Of a DNA stretch of 64,000 nt, positions 1-8,529 are shown piece after piece. Every line of letters starts with the position of its first letter. Position 1 is the first letter of the stretch. The translations under genes were made by a program, and so were the position numbers. Origin of the DNA: Alphaproteobacteria bacterium (GTDB taxonomy: Bacteria > Pseudomonadota > Alphaproteobacteria > Micropepsales > Micropepsaceae); contig JAFKEU010000009.1 in NCBI GenBank assembly GCA_017308475.1, positions 1 through 64,000 on the forward strand, given 5' to 3'. Under the pieces are notes generated by a model, which made no database searches, was not told the origin of the DNA, and worked only from the letters and a program-made list of their open reading frames with translations.

Positions 1-650
1 TGGACGCGGTGATGTTGGCCGCCGCCGTTCCAGCGAAGGCGGGAATGCACGCGATGGAGCTGGGAGTGGGCACTGGCGCCGCCAGCCTGTGCCTGGCCGC
101 GCGCGTGCCCGGCCTGTCGCTGACGGGGGTCGAGATCGACACCGTTTTATCGGCGCTGGCCCGCGCCAATGCTGCCGCCAACGGCGCCTCGATGGCGGTG
201 GTGACGGCTGATATCTTCCATCTGCCGGCCGAACTGAAGCACGGCTTCGATCAGGTGCTGTGCAACCCGCCCTTTCATGGCCCCGGCCAGGCCTCGCCAG
301 ACGCGACCCGGGCCGGTGCCATGATGGACCACGGCCTTCTGACAGCATGGTTGAAGCTTGGGCTGCAACGTACCGTTTCCGGTGGCTATTTCACTGCCAT
401 CTTCCGCGCCGATCGGCTGGCCGAGGCATTGACCGCGCTGCCCGAAAGAGGGCTGGCCATCTTTCCACTCTGGCCCCGCTCAGGTGCGCCCGCCAGCCGG
501 GTGATTCTGCAGGTTCGCCAGGGTTCCCGGGCGCCGGGGGTGCTGTTGGCGGGCCTTGTCCTGCACACGTCCGATGGCGGCTGGACGGAGGCGGCAAACA
601 GCGTGCTTCGGGACGGCGCGGCGCTTGCCCTGCATGAGGCCCGTCTGTAG
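1..650 (+). CDS. N6-adenine methyltransferase, TrmN6/YfiC-like (5' end outside window)
   Basis: SAM-dependent methyltransferase of the class that modifies adenine in tRNA (TrmN6-type, A37 of tRNA-Val) or a related HemK-like enzyme. The reading frame is open from the first base and reads [11 protein letters not shown], the usual run just before motif I in this family, so the true start lies upstream of the window. The SAM-binding loop [10 protein letters not shown] is encoded near positions 57-86, and the catalytic NPPF tetrapeptide (CNPPFHGP) near 261-284, which is the signature of amino-group methylation of adenine. The C-terminal third has no diagnostic motif. It ends 43 bases before glyQ on the same strand. 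The family is certain; the exact tRNA substrate is inferred. Confidence 0.8.
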   Translation, partial: DAVMLAAAVPAKAGMHAMELGVGTGAASLCLAARVPGLSLTGVEIDTVLSALARANAAANGASMAVVTADIFHLPAELKHGFDQVLCNPPFHGPGQASPDATRAGAMMDHGLLTAWLKLGLQRTVSGGYFTAIFRADRLAEALTALPERGLAIFPLWPRSGAPASRVILQVRQGSRAPGVLLAGLVLHTSDGGWTEAANSVLRDGAALALHEARL

Positions 651-693
651 GTTCCGGCCAACTTTTCAGCCGCCATCCGACCTTGGGCGCATC

Positions 694-1590
694 GTGCCAA
701 AAGCCAAGACATTCCAGGACCTGATCCTGACTTTGCAGAATTATTGGGCGGCCCAGGGCTGCCTGATCCTGCAGCCCTATGACGACCAGATGGGGGCGGG
801 CACCTTCCACCCTGCCACCACCCTGCGGGCGCTGGGCCCGCGCCCCTGGAAGGCGGCCTATGTCCAGCCCAGCCGCCGGCCGACGGACGGCCGCTATGGC
901 GAAAACCCCAACCGGCTGCAGCATTATTACCAGTATCAGGTGATCCTGAAGCCGGCGCCGGAGAATGTGCAGGAGCTTTACCTTGGCTCCCTCCGCGCCA
1001 TCGGCCTTGACCCGGAGCTGCACGACATCCGCTTTGTCGAGGACGATTGGGAAAGTCCCACGCTGGGCGCCGCCGGCCTGGGCTGGGAAGTATGGTGCGA
1101 CGGGATGGAAGTGACCCAGTTCACCTATTTCCAGCAGGTGGGCGGGTTTGACTGCGATCCGGTCTGTGCCGAGCTGACCTATGGGTTGGAACGTCTGGCC
1201 ATGTATGTGCAGGACGTGGAGTTCGTCTACGACCTGGCCTTCAATAACGAGTTCCGCTATGGCGAGGTCTTTCACCAGGCCGAGGTCGAGTTCAGCGCCT
1301 ACAATTTCGAGCGCGCCGACACCGACATCCTGTTCCAGCATTTCAAGGATGCCGAGAAACAATGCCGCGAACTTTTGGACGGCAAAAAGCTGGTGCTGCC
1401 CGCCTATGACCAGTGCATCAAGGCGTCGCACGCCTTCAATCTGCTTCAGGCACGTGGCGTGATTTCGGTCACCGAACGGGCTGCCTATATCGGGCGGGTG
1501 CGGGCACTGGCCCAGGCCTGCTGTGCAGCCTGGCTGGAATCGCCGATGGGCGCCTACAGGCCCCGCTATGCCGCCAAGGGGCGCATGTAA
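694..1590 (+). CDS. glyQ: glycyl-tRNA synthetase alpha subunit
   Basis: Alpha chain of the bacterial alpha2-beta2 glycyl-tRNA synthetase, which carries the class II catalytic core and charges tRNA-Gly in the cytoplasm. The product is about 298 residues, normal for GlyQ. Its N terminus ([17 protein letters not shown], then [16 protein letters not shown]) is the highly conserved start of the family. GTG at 694 is chosen because it sits a few residues before the conserved FQDLI; the frame is open further upstream, but that part is unlike GlyQ and overlaps the preceding gene. The stop overlaps the glyS start (TAATG), so the two subunits are translationally coupled. Confidence 0.97.
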   Translation: MPKAKTFQDLILTLQNYWAAQGCLILQPYDDQMGAGTFHPATTLRALGPRPWKAAYVQPSRRPTDGRYGENPNRLQHYYQYQVILKPAPENVQELYLGSLRAIGLDPELHDIRFVEDDWESPTLGAAGLGWEVWCDGMEVTQFTYFQQVGGFDCDPVCAELTYGLERLAMYVQDVEFVYDLAFNNEFRYGEVFHQAEVEFSAYNFERADTDILFQHFKDAEKQCRELLDGKKLVLPAYDQCIKASHAFNLLQARGVISVTERAAYIGRVRALAQACCAAWLESPMGAYRPRYAAKGRM

Positions 1591-3806
1591 TGCCCGATCT
1601 GCTGCTGGAACTGTTCAGCGAGGAAATCCCTGCCCGCATGCAGGTGGGCGCAGCGAAAGACCTTGAGCGCCTGGTCGTGGGTGCGCTGTCCGATCGTGGC
1701 CTTCTGTTCGAGGCGGCCAAGGCTTTCTCAGGGCCGCGCCGGATCACGCTGGCGATCACCGGCCTGCCGGCGAAGCAGAGCGATGTGCGCGAGGAACTGA
1801 AAGGGCCCAAGGTCGATGCGCCCGCCGCCGCCATCGAAGGCTTTTTGAAGAAGACCGGGCTTAGCAAGGAGCAGTTGACGGTTCACTCCACGCCCAAAGG
1901 CGATGTCTATATGGCGGTGATCGAGCGCGAAGGCCGCGAGACCGCCGCCGTGCTGGCCGAGATCATCCCGGAGGCGATGGCCAGACTGCCCTGGCCCAAA
2001 TCCATGCGCTGGAAGCCGGGTGTTTCCACCCGCTGGGTGCGTCCCCTGCATTCCATCCTGGCCAGTTTCGATGGCGAGGTGGTGCCGTTCAGCTTTGCCG
2101 GGGTTTCCAGCGGTCTGCATACGCGCGGGCACCGCTTCCTGTCGGATGGCAAGATCGAGGCACGGCGCTTCGAGGATTATGAGCACAAGCTGCGCGCTGC
2201 CCATGTGATTTTGGACGCCGACGAACGCGCCGCGGTGATTTTCGAAGGCGTCAAGCAGGCAGCCTTCGTCCATGGACTGGAAATGATCCCGGACGAGGGG
2301 CTGCTGGCCGAAGTGTCGGGCCTGGCCGAATGGCCGGTGATCCTGACTGGCACCATTGAAGACCAGTTCATGGACGTGCCGCCGGAGATTCTTCAGACCT
2401 CCATGCGCACGCATCAGAAGTATTTTTCCCTGCGCGATCCCAAGACTGGCAAGATGGCGAACCGCTTTGCCCTGGTCGCCAACATGATCGCGAAGGATGG
2501 CGGCAAGGAGATCGTGGCGGGCAACGAACGGGTGCTGCGCGCCCGCCTGTCGGACGCCAAATTCTTCTGGGATGAAGACCGCAAGCGCAGGCTGGATAGC
2601 CGCGTCGATGACCTGAAAGGCATCGTCTTTCACGCAGATATCGGCAGTCAGTACGAGCGTTCACAGCGGCTCGAAATTCTCGCAGGGTTTATCGCTCACG
2701 AATTGAATTGTGATTTTCGAAAAGCCGCGAGGGCTGCTCGTTTGTCGAAAGCAGATCTCACAAGTGGGATGGTCGCCGAATTTCCAGAATTACAAGGGTG
2801 CATGGGCGGTTATTACGCTCTCAACGACAATGAAGATATCCAAGTCGCCGAAGCGATCGCGGAGCATTATAAACCTGTCGGGCCGTCTGATCGGGTGACG
2901 ACCTCCAAGATCGCATCTTCGGTGGCAATTGCAGACAAGCTCGATCAGCTTGTTGGCTTTTTCGCAATTGGGCAAAAACCAACAGGGTCAAGCGATCCAT
3001 TTGCTTTGAGACGCGCTGCGCTGGGTGTTATCCGAATTTGCTTGGAGAACGGGTACCGAATTCCTATCGCGAAGTTTGCAACAATTGCGGGTCGGTTAGT
3101 TATGTCCGCAATGATGGAGAGTGCGAGAGTAAAGCTTTTGAATAAGGTCCCATATTGGGAGGAGTTGAAAGATAAGAACGTCTTAAAGCAGTTGCTGACG
3201 GTTTCCGACAAAGCACGGAAAGCTCTCGCTGAGGGCGCGTTCGAAGAGTATCCGCCCTTTGATTGGGAAGTTGAGCGCGCCAATAATCTATTATCCTTTT
3301 TTGCTGATCGTCTGAAAGTAGCGCTGAAAGAGCAGGGCACCCGTCACGACCTAATCGATGCGGTGTTCAGCCTCGGCAGTGAAGACGATCTGGTGCGGCT
3401 GGTCGCCCGCGTCGAGGCGCTTCAGAAATTCCTGAAGACCGACGACGGCGCCAACCTGCTGGCGGGCTACAAGCGCGCCGCCAACATCCTGAAGCTCGAA
3501 GAAAAGAAGGATAACCGCACCTATCTGGGCAAGGTCGACGAGGCTTTGCTGGCCGAGCCCGCCGAACAAGCGCTGCATGCGACGCTGGCAAAGGCCATTG
3601 GCGCTATCGGCCCGAAACTGGATGCGGAAGATTTCGAAGGTGCCATGCGCGAAATGGCGGCGCTGCGCGCCCCTGTCGACGCTTTCTTCGATACGGTGAA
3701 GGTTAACGCCGACGATCCGGTGCTGCGCGACAACCGCCTAAACCTGCTGGCGGGCCTGCGCGCGGCGCTGCACCGGGTGGCCGACTTCTCGAAGATCGAA
3801 GGGTGA
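1590..3806 (+). CDS. glyS: glycyl-tRNA synthetase beta subunit
   Basis: Beta chain of glycyl-tRNA synthetase, needed for tRNA recognition. About 738 residues, slightly longer than the usual ~690. The start is ATG at 1590, overlapping the glyQ stop by one base; the N terminus [17 protein letters not shown] is typical. DLLLELFSEEIPA and the later RMRTHQKYF-like and GLVAEFPELQG-like stretches are family hallmarks. Oddity: from about 2630 to 3350 (residues ~347-587) base composition and codon choice drop to a much lower GC level than the flanks, with many TTA/TTG/AAA/GAA/ATT codons, while the frame stays intact. This looks like a recombined segment; see findings. Confidence 0.96.
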   Translation: MPDLLLELFSEEIPARMQVGAAKDLERLVVGALSDRGLLFEAAKAFSGPRRITLAITGLPAKQSDVREELKGPKVDAPAAAIEGFLKKTGLSKEQLTVHSTPKGDVYMAVIEREGRETAAVLAEIIPEAMARLPWPKSMRWKPGVSTRWVRPLHSILASFDGEVVPFSFAGVSSGLHTRGHRFLSDGKIEARRFEDYEHKLRAAHVILDADERAAVIFEGVKQAAFVHGLEMIPDEGLLAEVSGLAEWPVILTGTIEDQFMDVPPEILQTSMRTHQKYFSLRDPKTGKMANRFALVANMIAKDGGKEIVAGNERVLRARLSDAKFFWDEDRKRRLDSRVDDLKGIVFHADIGSQYERSQRLEILAGFIAHELNCDFRKAARAARLSKADLTSGMVAEFPELQGCMGGYYALNDNEDIQVAEAIAEHYKPVGPSDRVTTSKIASSVAIADKLDQLVGFFAIGQKPTGSSDPFALRRAALGVIRICLENGYRIPIAKFATIAGRLVMSAMMESARVKLLNKVPYWEELKDKNVLKQLLTVSDKARKALAEGAFEEYPPFDWEVERANNLLSFFADRLKVALKEQGTRHDLIDAVFSLGSEDDLVRLVARVEALQKFLKTDDGANLLAGYKRAANILKLEEKKDNRTYLGKVDEALLAEPAEQALHATLAKAIGAIGPKLDAEDFEGAMREMAALRAPVDAFFDTVKVNADDPVLRDNRLNLLAGLRAALHRVADFSKIEG

Positions 3807-3848
3807 GGCGGGAGATTATGAAACGTCCGGTGGACGTTTCATCCCGCC
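3807..3848 (+). terminator. long hairpin after glyS
   Basis: A perfect 10-bp stem (TGAAACGTCC at 3819-3828, GGACGTTTCA at 3832-3841, loop GGT) is extended by a second helix GGCGGGA (3807-3813) with TCCCGCC (3842-3848), leaving a 5-base bulge. It follows the glyS stop directly. No run of T follows, so it may be a transcription stop helper, an mRNA 3'-end stabiliser or a protein site rather than a classical intrinsic terminator. Confidence 0.5.
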
Positions 3849-4041
3849 TAACGCGCGAAGCGCCGGTTTGAACAAACAGTCGGACCGGGGCGTGATTGCG
3901 CTAACGCCGCGCGCGGCAACACGTTCCGTCCCCGGATGACGCCAGATTGTCACGGCTTTTGCGCCGCTTTGGGGCTTTCGGCGCGCCATGCTGCAATGCC
4001 ATATTGCCGCCCTCGCAAATCATCATGACGGGCGATTCGGT

Positions 4042-6717
4042 ATGACCAAGTGGGTGTATGCGTTCGGCGACGGCAAGGCGGAAGGGCGCAGCGAAATGCG
4101 CGATCTTCTGGGTGGCAAGGGTGCCAACCTGGCCGAGATGAGCAATCTGGGCCTGCCGGTGCCGCCGGGCCTGACGGTCACCACCGAAGTCTGTACCTAC
4201 TACTATGCCAACGGGCGCACCTATCCGTCCGACCTGAAGGCGCAGGTCGATACCGCGCTGACGGAAATCGGCCGCATCGCGGGCGGCACGCTGGGCGATC
4301 CGGCGCGGCCGCTGCTGCTGTCTGTGCGTTCGGGCGCGCGCGTGTCAATGCCCGGCATGATGGACACGGTGCTGAACCTCGGCCTGAACGCCGACACTGC
4401 CGAAGGGCTGGCCAGGCTGACGGGCAATCCGCGCTTTGCCTATGACAGCTATCGCCGCTTCATCCAGATGTATTCCGACGTGGTGCTGGGCGTCGATCAC
4501 GCGCGGTTCGAGGATATCCTGGACGAAGCAAAGGACGCCAAAGGCGTCGAACTGGACACCGGGCTGGATGCCGAAGACCTGAAGCGCATCGCCGGCCTGT
4601 TCAAGGCGCGGGTGGAAAAAGAATTGGGCAAGCCCTTTCCCGACAATGTGCAGGAACAGCTTTGGGGCGCAATCGGCGCGGTGTTCGGCTCCTGGCACAG
4701 CCCGCGCGCCAACACCTATCGCAAGATCAACAATATCCCGGAAGATTGGGGTACCGCCGTCAGCGTGCAGGCGATGGTGTTCGGCAACCGCGGCGAAACC
4801 AGCGCCACCGGGGTCGCCTTTACCCGCGACCCCGCCACCGGCGAAAAACTGCTCTATGGCGAATTCCTCATCAACGCCCAAGGCGAGGATGTTGTGGCGG
4901 GCATTCGCACGCCGCAGCCCATTTCCAGAACGGTGCGCGAACGGCAGGGCGGCAGGCGCCCATCGATGGAAGAGGCGATGCCGGTTGCCTATGCCGAACT
5001 CAAGGCCATCGGCGAACGGCTGGAACAGCATTACCGCGACATGCAGGACGTGGAGTTCACGATCCAGGAAGGCAAGCTCTTCATGCTGCAGACCCGTGCC
5101 GGCAAGCGCACGGCCGAGGCCGCACTGAAGGCCGCCGTGGACATGGTGGGGGAGGGCCTGATCGACAGGAAGGTAGCGGTGACGCGCGTGGATCCGCTGG
5201 CGCTGAACCAGCTTCTGCATCCCACCCTCGATCCCGATGCGCCCAAGGAACAGATCGCCGCCGGCCTGGGCGCTTCGCCCGGCGCCGCGACCGGCGAGGT
5301 TGCCTTCACCGCCGACGAAGCCGAAAAGCTGGCCGCCGATCACAAGGATGTGATCCTGGTGCGCGCGGAAACCAGCCCGGAAGACATTCACGGCATGCAT
5401 GCTGCACGCGGCATCCTGACTGCGCGGGGCGGCATGACCAGCCATGCGGCCGTGGTGGCGCGCGGCATGGGCCGGCCCTGCGTCTCCGGCGCAGGCATGC
5501 TGAAGATCGATGCCACGAGGGGCGAGATGACGGCGGGCGACATCGTCATAAGGCGCGGCGACATCATCACCATCGATGGCGCCTCGGGCCAGGTGTTCAA
5601 GGGCCGCGTGGGCCTGCGCCAGCCTGAACTGACGGGCGATTTCGGTACCTTGATGCAATGGGCCGATGAAGTGCGCCGCCTGAAGGTGCGCACCAATGCC
5701 GACACGCCGATGGACGCGGCGACCGCGCGAAAGTTCGGCGCAGAAGGCATCGGCCTGTGCCGCACCGAACACATGTTCTTCGATGCCGAACGCATCGTCG
5801 CCGTGCGCCAGATGATCCTGGCCGAGACGGAAGAGGGACGAAGGGAAGCCTTGGCCAAGCTGCTGCCCATGCAGCGCGGCGACTTCGAGGCCATCTTCAC
5901 CGAGATGGCGGGCCTTCCTGTCACCATCCGGCTTCTGGATCCGCCGCTGCACGAATTCCTGCCGCACAAGGAAGAGGAATTCGAGGAGGTGGCGCGTGCC
6001 GCCGGCTCGGCCGTGGCCAGGCTGCGCGCCCGGGCCATCATGCTGCATGAAGCCAATCCCATGCTGGGCCATCGCGGCTGCCGCCTGGGCATCACATATC
6101 CCGAAATCTACGAGATGCAGGCACGCGCCATCCTGGAAGCCGCGCTGGCGGTCGAAGCCAAGGGCGGCGCGCCTGTGCAGCTGGAAATCATGATCCCCCT
6201 GGTCGCCTTCAAGGCCGAATTGGACGTGCTGGCGGCCCGCATCGCCGCGGTGGCAGACGCCATCAAGGCCAAAAATGGCCACGTCCCGGCCTATCTGATC
6301 GGCACAATGATCGAATTGCCGCGCGCGGCTCTGCGCGCCGGTGAAATCGCGCAGACCGCGCAGTTCTTCTCCTTTGGAACCAACGATCTTACCCAGACCA
6401 CCATCGGCATTTCACGCGACGATGCCGGCATGTTCCTGGGCGAATATCTTTCCAAGAATTTGATAAAGCGCGACCCCTTCGTATCGATCGATGTAGAAGG
6501 CGTGGGCGAGCTCGTTCGCATTGCCGCTGCGCGCGGACGTGAAACGCGCGCAAGCCTCAAATTGGGTATTTGCGGCGAACATGGCGGCGATCCGGATTCG
6601 ATCCGCTTCTGTCACGATTCGCAGCTCGACTATGTTTCGTGCTCGCCGTTCCGCGTGCCGGTGGCGCGTCTGGCTGCGGCGCAGGCGGCGCTGCAAAAGA
6701 GTCGCAGCGACATCTGA
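4042..6717 (+). CDS. ppdK: pyruvate, phosphate dikinase
   Basis: Interconverts pyruvate + ATP + Pi and phosphoenolpyruvate + AMP + PPi in the cytoplasm, feeding gluconeogenesis or running glycolysis in reverse. About 891 residues, the normal PPDK length. ATG at 4042 gives MTKWVYAFGDGKAEG, matching family N termini; the frame opens 54 bases earlier without a better start. N-terminal ATP-grasp domain (GGKGANLAEM), central phosphohistidine domain with GGMTSHAAVVARGMG (His468, preceded by the regulatory Thr-Ser pair), and C-terminal PEP/pyruvate TIM barrel with GICGEHGGDP (Cys844 as the general acid/base). All key residues are present. It stands alone, 235 bases after glyS. Confidence 0.97.
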   Translation: MTKWVYAFGDGKAEGRSEMRDLLGGKGANLAEMSNLGLPVPPGLTVTTEVCTYYYANGRTYPSDLKAQVDTALTEIGRIAGGTLGDPARPLLLSVRSGARVSMPGMMDTVLNLGLNADTAEGLARLTGNPRFAYDSYRRFIQMYSDVVLGVDHARFEDILDEAKDAKGVELDTGLDAEDLKRIAGLFKARVEKELGKPFPDNVQEQLWGAIGAVFGSWHSPRANTYRKINNIPEDWGTAVSVQAMVFGNRGETSATGVAFTRDPATGEKLLYGEFLINAQGEDVVAGIRTPQPISRTVRERQGGRRPSMEEAMPVAYAELKAIGERLEQHYRDMQDVEFTIQEGKLFMLQTRAGKRTAEAALKAAVDMVGEGLIDRKVAVTRVDPLALNQLLHPTLDPDAPKEQIAAGLGASPGAATGEVAFTADEAEKLAADHKDVILVRAETSPEDIHGMHAARGILTARGGMTSHAAVVARGMGRPCVSGAGMLKIDATRGEMTAGDIVIRRGDIITIDGASGQVFKGRVGLRQPELTGDFGTLMQWADEVRRLKVRTNADTPMDAATARKFGAEGIGLCRTEHMFFDAERIVAVRQMILAETEEGRREALAKLLPMQRGDFEAIFTEMAGLPVTIRLLDPPLHEFLPHKEEEFEEVARAAGSAVARLRARAIMLHEANPMLGHRGCRLGITYPEIYEMQARAILEAALAVEAKGGAPVQLEIMIPLVAFKAELDVLAARIAAVADAIKAKNGHVPAYLIGTMIELPRAALRAGEIAQTAQFFSFGTNDLTQTTIGISRDDAGMFLGEYLSKNLIKRDPFVSIDVEGVGELVRIAAARGRETRASLKLGICGEHGGDPDSIRFCHDSQLDYVSCSPFRVPVARLAAAQAALQKSRSDI

Positions 6718-6760
6718 AGTTGTGGATGGCCCACGGAAAGTGCTGGGTTTTCAGGCATGT

Positions 6761-6777
6761 CGTGACGCACTGTCACG
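6761..6777. promoter_or_regulatory. short dyad CGTGAC-N5-GTCACG
   Basis: A perfect 6-bp inverted repeat with a 5-base spacer 43 bases after the ppdK stop. It could be a weak terminator stem or an operator for the SleB-like gene downstream. The 288-base gap (6718-7005) also holds two direct copies of AATCGAAACAGC (6873-6884 and 6887-6898). I see no convincing gene in it. Confidence 0.3.
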
Positions 6778-7005
6778 GTAATGGAAAATTTTATTTGACG
6801 ATCGTGAAATTGGAAGGCAAAAGCCCCACAATGGTGCTGGGAACCATTCGGAAATTTTGAAGGACGACGCGAAATCGAAACAGCCTAATCGAAACAGCAA
6901 CTGCGGAATGAATGCCTTCGAAGGGGCGGAAATAGCGCAAGAGCGAAGTAGACAAAGCCTAATAGACCAAGCGAAACCCGAGCCGAAAAAGAGTTTCACC
7001 TTCCA

Positions 7006-7647
7006 ATGCCCAAAAAATCGAACGACGCGATTTCGCGTTCCGACCGCGTGCTTGTGGCCGCGTTATCGATCATCCTGGCGACGGCCAGCGCTGCTGTCGG
7101 CGCCTCCCTGACTTATCGTCCGTCTACGGACAAAGGCGCAGCCGTATCCATCAAGCTGGCGCCTGCTGTGCAGTCGCCTGCCGTCCAGGCGCCCGCCGAA
7201 CAGGTTCCGGCGGATTCGGTGATGGCCCAGCTGCTGCGCGAACATCGCTGCCTGTCCGAGGTATTGTATTACGAGGCCCGGGGCGAGGGGCAGACCGGCC
7301 AGAAGGCGATCGCCGAAGTGGTCTTCCACCGCATGAACCATGGCAATTACGGTCATTCGATCTGCGCTGTGGTGTATGAAGGCGCCGGCCATCCCGGCTG
7401 CCAGTTTTCCTTCACCTGCAATGGCGATCTGAAGCGCACCAAGCAGGCGCGCGCATGGCATCGTGCCCAAGCGCTCGCTGCCCGCATCCTGACGGGCGAG
7501 GTGCCGCTGCGCGACGCCACTGGCGGGGCGACGAATTTTCATTCCGTGTCGGTCACGCCCGATTGGGCGGGTACGCTTGAGCGCACCACCCAGATCGGCA
7601 ACCACATCTTCTATCGCGGCGCCGTCCCGCGTACCCGCGCGTCGTAA
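7006..7647 (+). CDS. SleB/CwlJ-type cell wall hydrolase (Hydrolase_2 family)
   Basis: Probable peptidoglycan-lytic enzyme of the SleB/CwlJ catalytic fold, anchored or exported at the inner membrane. 213 residues: a basic start, one hydrophobic segment at about residues 17-36, an Ala/Pro/Gln-rich linker (~45-70), then the catalytic domain from about 75. The core reads LSEVLYYEARGEGQTGQ, with the glutamate that is catalytic in SleB, followed by VVFHRMNHGNYGHSICAVVYEG and CQFSFTCNGD. These are diagnostic of the proteobacterial members, which are not spore-related. It stands alone; the next gene is convergent, 6 bases away. The exact bond cleaved is not known. Confidence 0.85.
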   Translation: MPKKSNDAISRSDRVLVAALSIILATASAAVGASLTYRPSTDKGAAVSIKLAPAVQSPAVQAPAEQVPADSVMAQLLREHRCLSEVLYYEARGEGQTGQKAIAEVVFHRMNHGNYGHSICAVVYEGAGHPGCQFSFTCNGDLKRTKQARAWHRAQALAARILTGEVPLRDATGGATNFHSVSVTPDWAGTLERTTQIGNHIFYRGAVPRTRAS

Positions 7648-7653
7648 TCGGTC

Positions 7654-8529
7654 TTAAAAGTCCAGCCCGATATCCAGATTGGGGGCGCTGTGAGTCAGTG
7701 CGCCCGAACTGATGTAATCCACGCCCGTCTCCGCAATCGTGCGCACGCGGTCCAGCGTGACATTGCCGGACGCTTCCAGCACCGTGCGGCCGCCGTATTT
7801 TGTCTTGGCCAGCGCCACGCCGTGATTCAGATCGCCGATGCTCATATTGTCGAGCAAGATCGCGTCGGCGCCGGCGGCCAGGGCTTCCTCCAGCTGCGCC
7901 AGGCTTTCGACCTCGATCTCGATCCTGACCATATGGCCCAGCCCGGCGCGCAAACGCTGGAGCGCCGGAGTGATGCCGCCGGCGGCGGCGATGTGGTTGT
8001 CCTTCACCATAGCCGCGTCATCCAGGCCGAATCGGTGGTTGAATCCGCCGCCGCAGCGCACGGCATATTTCTGCAACAGGCGCAGCCCCGGCAGCGTCTT
8101 GCGGGTGCAGACGATGCGCGCCTGCGTGCCTTCGACTGCCTTGACCAAGGCGGCCGTGGCGGTGGCGGTACCCGACAGCGGCCCCAGGAAATTCAGTGCC
8201 ACCCGCTCGGCGGTCAGAATACTGCGCGCGCTGCCCGTGATCGTGGCCAGAACGTCGCCCGGCGCGGCTTCGGCACCATCGGGGATCAAAACTGCGAGGT
8301 GCAGGCCTGGATCGACCAGGTGAAACGCGATCTCCGCGGCGATAAGCCCGGCGATGCGACCCGGCCTGCGTGCAGCCAGCCGCGCCGTGACGATGGCGTC
8401 TTCGGCAATAGTGAGCTGGCTGGTGATATCGCCGGCACGTCCCAGATCCTCTTCCAGCGCCGCGCGCACCTGCGGCTCGACCAGCAGCGTCGGCGGTGGC
8501 CGGGTGAAGGAAAGTGCGGTGGCAGTCAT
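7654..8529 (-). CDS. nadC: nicotinate-nucleotide pyrophosphorylase (carboxylating)
   Basis: Quinolinate phosphoribosyltransferase: quinolinate + PRPP gives nicotinate mononucleotide, CO2 and PPi, the third step of de novo NAD synthesis. 291 residues, normal length. N-terminal EDLGRAGDITSQLT and the barrel motifs CTRKTLPGLRLLQKYAV, GGGFNHRFGLDDAAMVKDNH and LDNMS are all family signatures, with PRPP and quinolinate-binding Arg/Lys/His residues present. Last gene of the minus-strand nadA-nadB-nadC operon; its ATG overlaps the nadB stop (ATGA), so translation is coupled. Likely under NrtR control through the operator before nadA. Confidence 0.96.
   Translation of the reverse strand: MTATALSFTRPPPTLLVEPQVRAALEEDLGRAGDITSQLTIAEDAIVTARLAARRPGRIAGLIAAEIAFHLVDPGLHLAVLIPDGAEAAPGDVLATITGSARSILTAERVALNFLGPLSGTATATAALVKAVEGTQARIVCTRKTLPGLRLLQKYAVRCGGGFNHRFGLDDAAMVKDNHIAAAGGITPALQRLRAGLGHMVRIEIEVESLAQLEEALAAGADAILLDNMSIGDLNHGVALAKTKYGGRTVLEASGNVTLDRVRTIAETGVDYISSGALTHSAPNLDIGLDF

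Noticed and set aside
4345-6282. 645-residue minus-strand open frame opposite ppdK
   Set aside because: Antisense shadow of the well-supported ppdK gene; composition artefact of GC-rich codons.
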